This document shows positions 60,835 to 64,000 of a stretch of 64,000 bases of DNA, in pieces. The notes beneath the pieces were generated by a model, which was not told where the DNA came from, did no database searches, and worked only from the letters and a program-made list of their open reading frames with translations. The translations under genes were made by a program, and so were the position numbers. Where the stretch lies: positions 248,001 to 312,000 of the forward strand of contig WFMF01000126.1 in NCBI GenBank assembly GCA_011033025.1, written 5' to 3'. How positions within the stretch are numbered: position 1 is the first letter of the stretch; every line of letters begins with the position of its first letter. Origin of the DNA: Beroe forskalii (Eukaryota; Ctenophora; Nuda; Beroida; Beroidae).

Positions 60835-61017
60835 TTATTTCCTCTTTGGCACATAGAAAGTGTCCCTCGTGTCCTTGTCTGTGTCCCTCGCGTCCTTGTA
60901 TGTATAGACCCACTTCATGGTGTTTACATTGGTGCTGGTAGATATCATATCGTGAACATTACAACCTGTCTCTTTTCTCCTGATCGGGGCGGGCATTGCT
61001 TCCAAGGATAGCTCCAC
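60835..61017 (-). CDS. Hypothetical 60-residue ORF
   Basis: IRRKETGCNVHDMISTSTNV to VPKRK-stop; it looks like a charged terminal exon but has no recognised domain. The 3' part overlaps a short imperfect repeat (GTCCCTCGTGTCCTTGTCTG). Confidence 0.2.
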   Translation of the reverse strand: MELSLEAMPAPIRRKETGCNVHDMISTSTNVNTMKWVYTYKDARDTDKDTRDTFYVPKRK

Positions 61018-63703
61018 TGTTCTATAATCTTAGCTTCCTTCAGCTGACAACTCAAAGACGACTAAACAAGGCTGTTCAATCTATACTATTAACTCGTATT
61101 TTGAATAATAACTGTGTTTTCCATCTCTTTCATCCTCATGGCTGAAAGCTGCTTTCCCACAGATTTGAATGTCTCTTATTGGCAGAATTCATTAACATGA
61201 CTCGAGCGGTCGGGCCTCTTCAGAACCTTGAAAGAGCTGCGCCCTTGTGAATTGTCCTTGCTCACGTTTACTGGGAGAGACTGGCATATGTCCTCCGAGG
61301 ATAGTCTTGACTGTTCTTATCCGAATTTCTTACAGCAGCTAGCGAAAATATTGTCATTCGTAACAACGTGGTTTGGCAATTGTTGCCTCTGTGAACCTAT
61401 TGAGTGTTATATTAATCTTACAGCTTACTACCTTTCTACAATGTCCCGACTGGGACGATTAACTTCCAATAATTTAGCATTGAATTTGAAAAATATGTTA
61501 AATCTACCGAGTCATTGGACCTGAGTATGGAGGCAGTTATCTCGAACATTTCTACTCATCGATTTTCCAATTGACTTTACATTGATTTCCTTCGTCGTGC
61601 TCAAAATGGGTTAGGTGCCAAAAATGGGTCATCGAACTTCTTAATTCTGATTTATCTAATGAAGACTTAACAAGTCCGTTCATTATGAACTATAAGAAGT
61701 ATTCCGTTGAAAAATAAAGAATGTAATATAAAGTAATTAACTGATTTGGATACTCCTTGGACGGTTAGTGGTAACTCCTGTGGTTCCTATTAAAACCGGG
61801 TTTATTCTTAAACTCTAGCAGGTTCGTACAATAAGCAATATTCTGTTGAAATGAAAGCAAGGATCCAGAGGTGAGATAACTTCCGAGTTTCAGACGGTGA
61901 GGGGTGAGAACAGCTTTCCGTTATGCAATGTGAACACTCCAATCAATAAATAACAAGCCCCTATATTCAAATAGTTAGTATGATTATAATTTTAAAGAAT
62001 ATTGCTCTTATCCTTAGATAAGCTCTCGTTCCTCTGATGGAACTTCGCTGTCGGATAGTTGATTGTAAAGTTTGTTGAACAGTCTATTATACCAGAGGAC
62101 CAGTGACCAATTCGTTCTGTTGGTAGTATGGTTGCTTTTATTAGTCATGGTTGGCACATTCTTTCTTTGCTCTAGTTGTTACTTTTGAACCTTGGTATTA
62201 CTATATTGCTACTATTTATAACCTAAAAACCGTTGGACGGTTTGTTTGGGTGAGTGACTGATCTCCTGTGGGTTTGGATGACGTCAATTACCCCTCCTGG
62301 ACATTGACGTTGGAATTTAATTTACTTCCCTTGAACATTTACATTGGAAATTAGTACAGTATCTCTCCCTTACCTACCTCTTACATCATCTCCTCCCGAA
62401 TGTTTTTTTGTGAAAATTTGATGCTGTTAATGTTTTCACAATTGAAATACGATGTGTAATGAGGTTGACAAAAACGTATTATAATTGAAACCTTCGTCTG
62501 GGGGATTGCTGGTCGACCGGAGGAGGTCTGGAACGAAATGTCAAAGGGGGTTGACTCGAGTTGGGTGGATCAAGGCGGAGTAGGACCGGTGGATGGTCTG
62601 AACTAGGGGTGGACCAGTAGGGGTCTGAACTGCTAATGGGTGGACAACCACGAGGCAAGGAGAGGGTATATCACAGTGCTGACCTTTGACTTGTTCAGAG
62701 ATCAAGGAGCCTAAATCTTACAACTTAAAATAGACCTAACATAGATTTTCTTCATACTACACGTGTCAAGTCCACCTGAAAAGGTGGCGTATACAAACCT
62801 TCGGTGACTGACCTGTCAGTCTCCGGACAGTGTTCAGGAAATCAGCCCTCCCGGAGATATCTCTACTTAGTCCTAGTGGAAATATTAAGTCAATAAATGA
62901 AACGTTCTGCTCTTACCTCTCTTCTTTACAGAGGAAGAGGTTTTAGAACTGTCATGATTTGATACGCTTTCTTCATCTTGTAATCACTCTATGCTGCTGC
63001 TGCAGATCGAGTGACTAAGAATACCAATATCACGTGATTAACCAATATCACGTGATTAACTGTTTATAGCTATCTCACTTAATCTATACATCTATCTTAC
63101 AAACCAAATATTTTTCTTTCTTAAGTCTATGAGTGTCTATTCTATCTGAAAAGATGAAGGACACGTTGATATGTGTACTCTTCACCTGTGTCTATTGCAG
63201 CGTAAATTGCCGTATTTTGTTCAGCGTTCTGAACGAAATATTATTGCGTTCAGGAACGCTGTCTACATGTCTTACCAGAATTTTCCTTTCACTACACCCC
63301 ATAACTTATAAACTGTACAGTCACAGCCACGTGGCTAGGAGGGGCGTGGAACGGTGTCGAACAGTGCAAACATTTGACTTGTTCACAGATCATTAGATCT
63401 AGCACCTACATCAGACTGCATGAAAAAAACCATCAATATATGTTAGTCTTCACACGTGTCAATTTCTTATTAAAGGTAGAGGACACACTGACAATTTTTT
63501 TCCTGTTTTTGATTCCAGTGGATCTTTTCTTTTTTGATGTTACCCACTTATGTAAAACATGATATCGTGACATAAGAAAATGGCAGCTTTCATCAGAATA
63601 CGAAAGTGGCGCTCCAGCACCTCGCCATTACCTCTTTGCTTCCTTAGAATGGGAAGAAGTGTATTTTCCTTTCACAGCACCCCCATCTAGACTAAATTAT
63701 AAA
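61018..63703. other. Non-coding stretch with a weak direct repeat
   Basis: GACCTTTGACTTGTTCAGAG with CACGTGTCAA downstream (62690-62770) resembles ACATTTGACTTGTTCACAGA with CACGTGTCAA (63370-63462). CCAATATCACGTGATTAA is doubled at 63023-63058. No supported gene. Confidence 0.4.
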
Positions 63704-63966
63704 GTGTATTAGCCAATTTTGAGGGTACTTCTAGGCGTGCAATAATAAGTAATATTGCACTCCTCACATTGGCTAATACACTAAGAGCATGGCAAATGGT
63801 CATGACGCTAATAAAATTATTGCACTCGGCTTCGCCTCGTGCAATAATTTTGTATTGTCGCACTCGGCCTGCTCCTCGTGCGACAATACAAATTATTGCA
63901 CTCGGCTACGCCTCGTGCAATAATTTATATTAGCGCATTCCCAGCCATGCTCTAAGCGTGTATTAC
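63704..63966. mobile_element. Foldback element, second copy (opposite orientation)
   Basis: Same structure as 48223-48476 read on the other strand: GTGTATTAGCCAATTTTGAG, CTAGGCGTGCAATAATAAGT, three GCACTCGGC[TC].CGCC/TCCTCGTGC hairpins, and GCCATGCTCTAAGCGTG at the end. Very high similarity to the first copy indicates recent activity. Confidence 0.88.
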
Positions 63967-64000
63967 TGATGGGCATGAAATCCCTCTCGGAGCTAATGTT

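Noticed and set aside
61228..61524. 98-residue + strand ORF
   Set aside because: No recognisable domain, signal or exon border; composition fits chance.
63133..63396. 87-residue + strand ORF
   Set aside because: Covers a decayed direct repeat and shows no coding signature.

Overview
This window looks like nuclear DNA of an invertebrate animal. The genes are split by short introns with GT..AG borders. One encodes a seven-helix receptor and others encode secreted extracellular proteins. The rest is AT-rich and dominated by decaying transposons, MITE-like palindromes, minisatellites and segmental duplications. I cannot name the species. A non-bilaterian or other marine invertebrate is a guess from gene style and repeat load, not something I can prove.

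Region 1 (1-10.7 kb) is the main gene-bearing block. Two copies of one four-exon secreted-protein gene lie tail to tail (+ strand 52-3642, - strand 10718-7721). Between them sits a secreted pentraxin-domain/coiled-coil gene (- strand 6742-4678). The secreted-protein family is built from a repeated ~100-residue, four-cysteine domain that I do not recognise: five domains in the right copy, three in the left. The left copy carries a 1.1-kb Helitron-like insertion 7 bp inside intron 2, shown by comparison with the empty site in the right copy. Both copies and the pentraxin gene contain single-base indels.

Region 2 (10.7-25.5 kb) has no convincing host gene. It holds a 373-bp MITE-like element, minisatellites, a ~148-bp satellite with a GC-rich palindromic core, a 60-bp hairpin, a retroelement-type C-terminal fragment, a 170-bp inverted-repeat element with an empty site in a neighbouring repeat, and a 30-bp minisatellite with higher-order structure.

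Region 3 (25.5-54 kb) begins with a complete three-exon GPCR gene (25579-27164). From its second intron onward the sequence is duplicated in tandem: unit A about 26965-41790, unit B about 42715-53995, offset 15,745 bp at the start. The duplicated last GPCR exon differs from the original only at synonymous sites. Unit A was then invaded by a palindromic MITE (27698-29159), by a ~3.9-kb DNA transposon (34999-38941) with many copies of the motif GTTACGGAAGGA and a broken transposase-like gene, and by a Helitron-like element (39116-39921). Unit B received another Helitron-like element (46282-46943, - strand) and a multi-hairpin foldback element (48223-48476). Both units carry broken exons of an unrecognised - strand gene, non-LTR reverse-transcriptase remnants and an SGNH-hydrolase-like module at their ends.

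Region 4 (54-64 kb) contains a third SGNH-like module, a few unconvincing small ORFs (one ankyrin-like), decayed copies of the module seen at 40-41.5 and 52-53.6 kb, and a second copy of the foldback element at the window's end.

The most novel items are the unrecognised four-cysteine repeat family in a convergent pair around a pentraxin/coiled-coil gene, the transposon with GTTACGGAAGGA subterminal arrays, the compact Helitron-like family, and the foldback element of nested hairpins.
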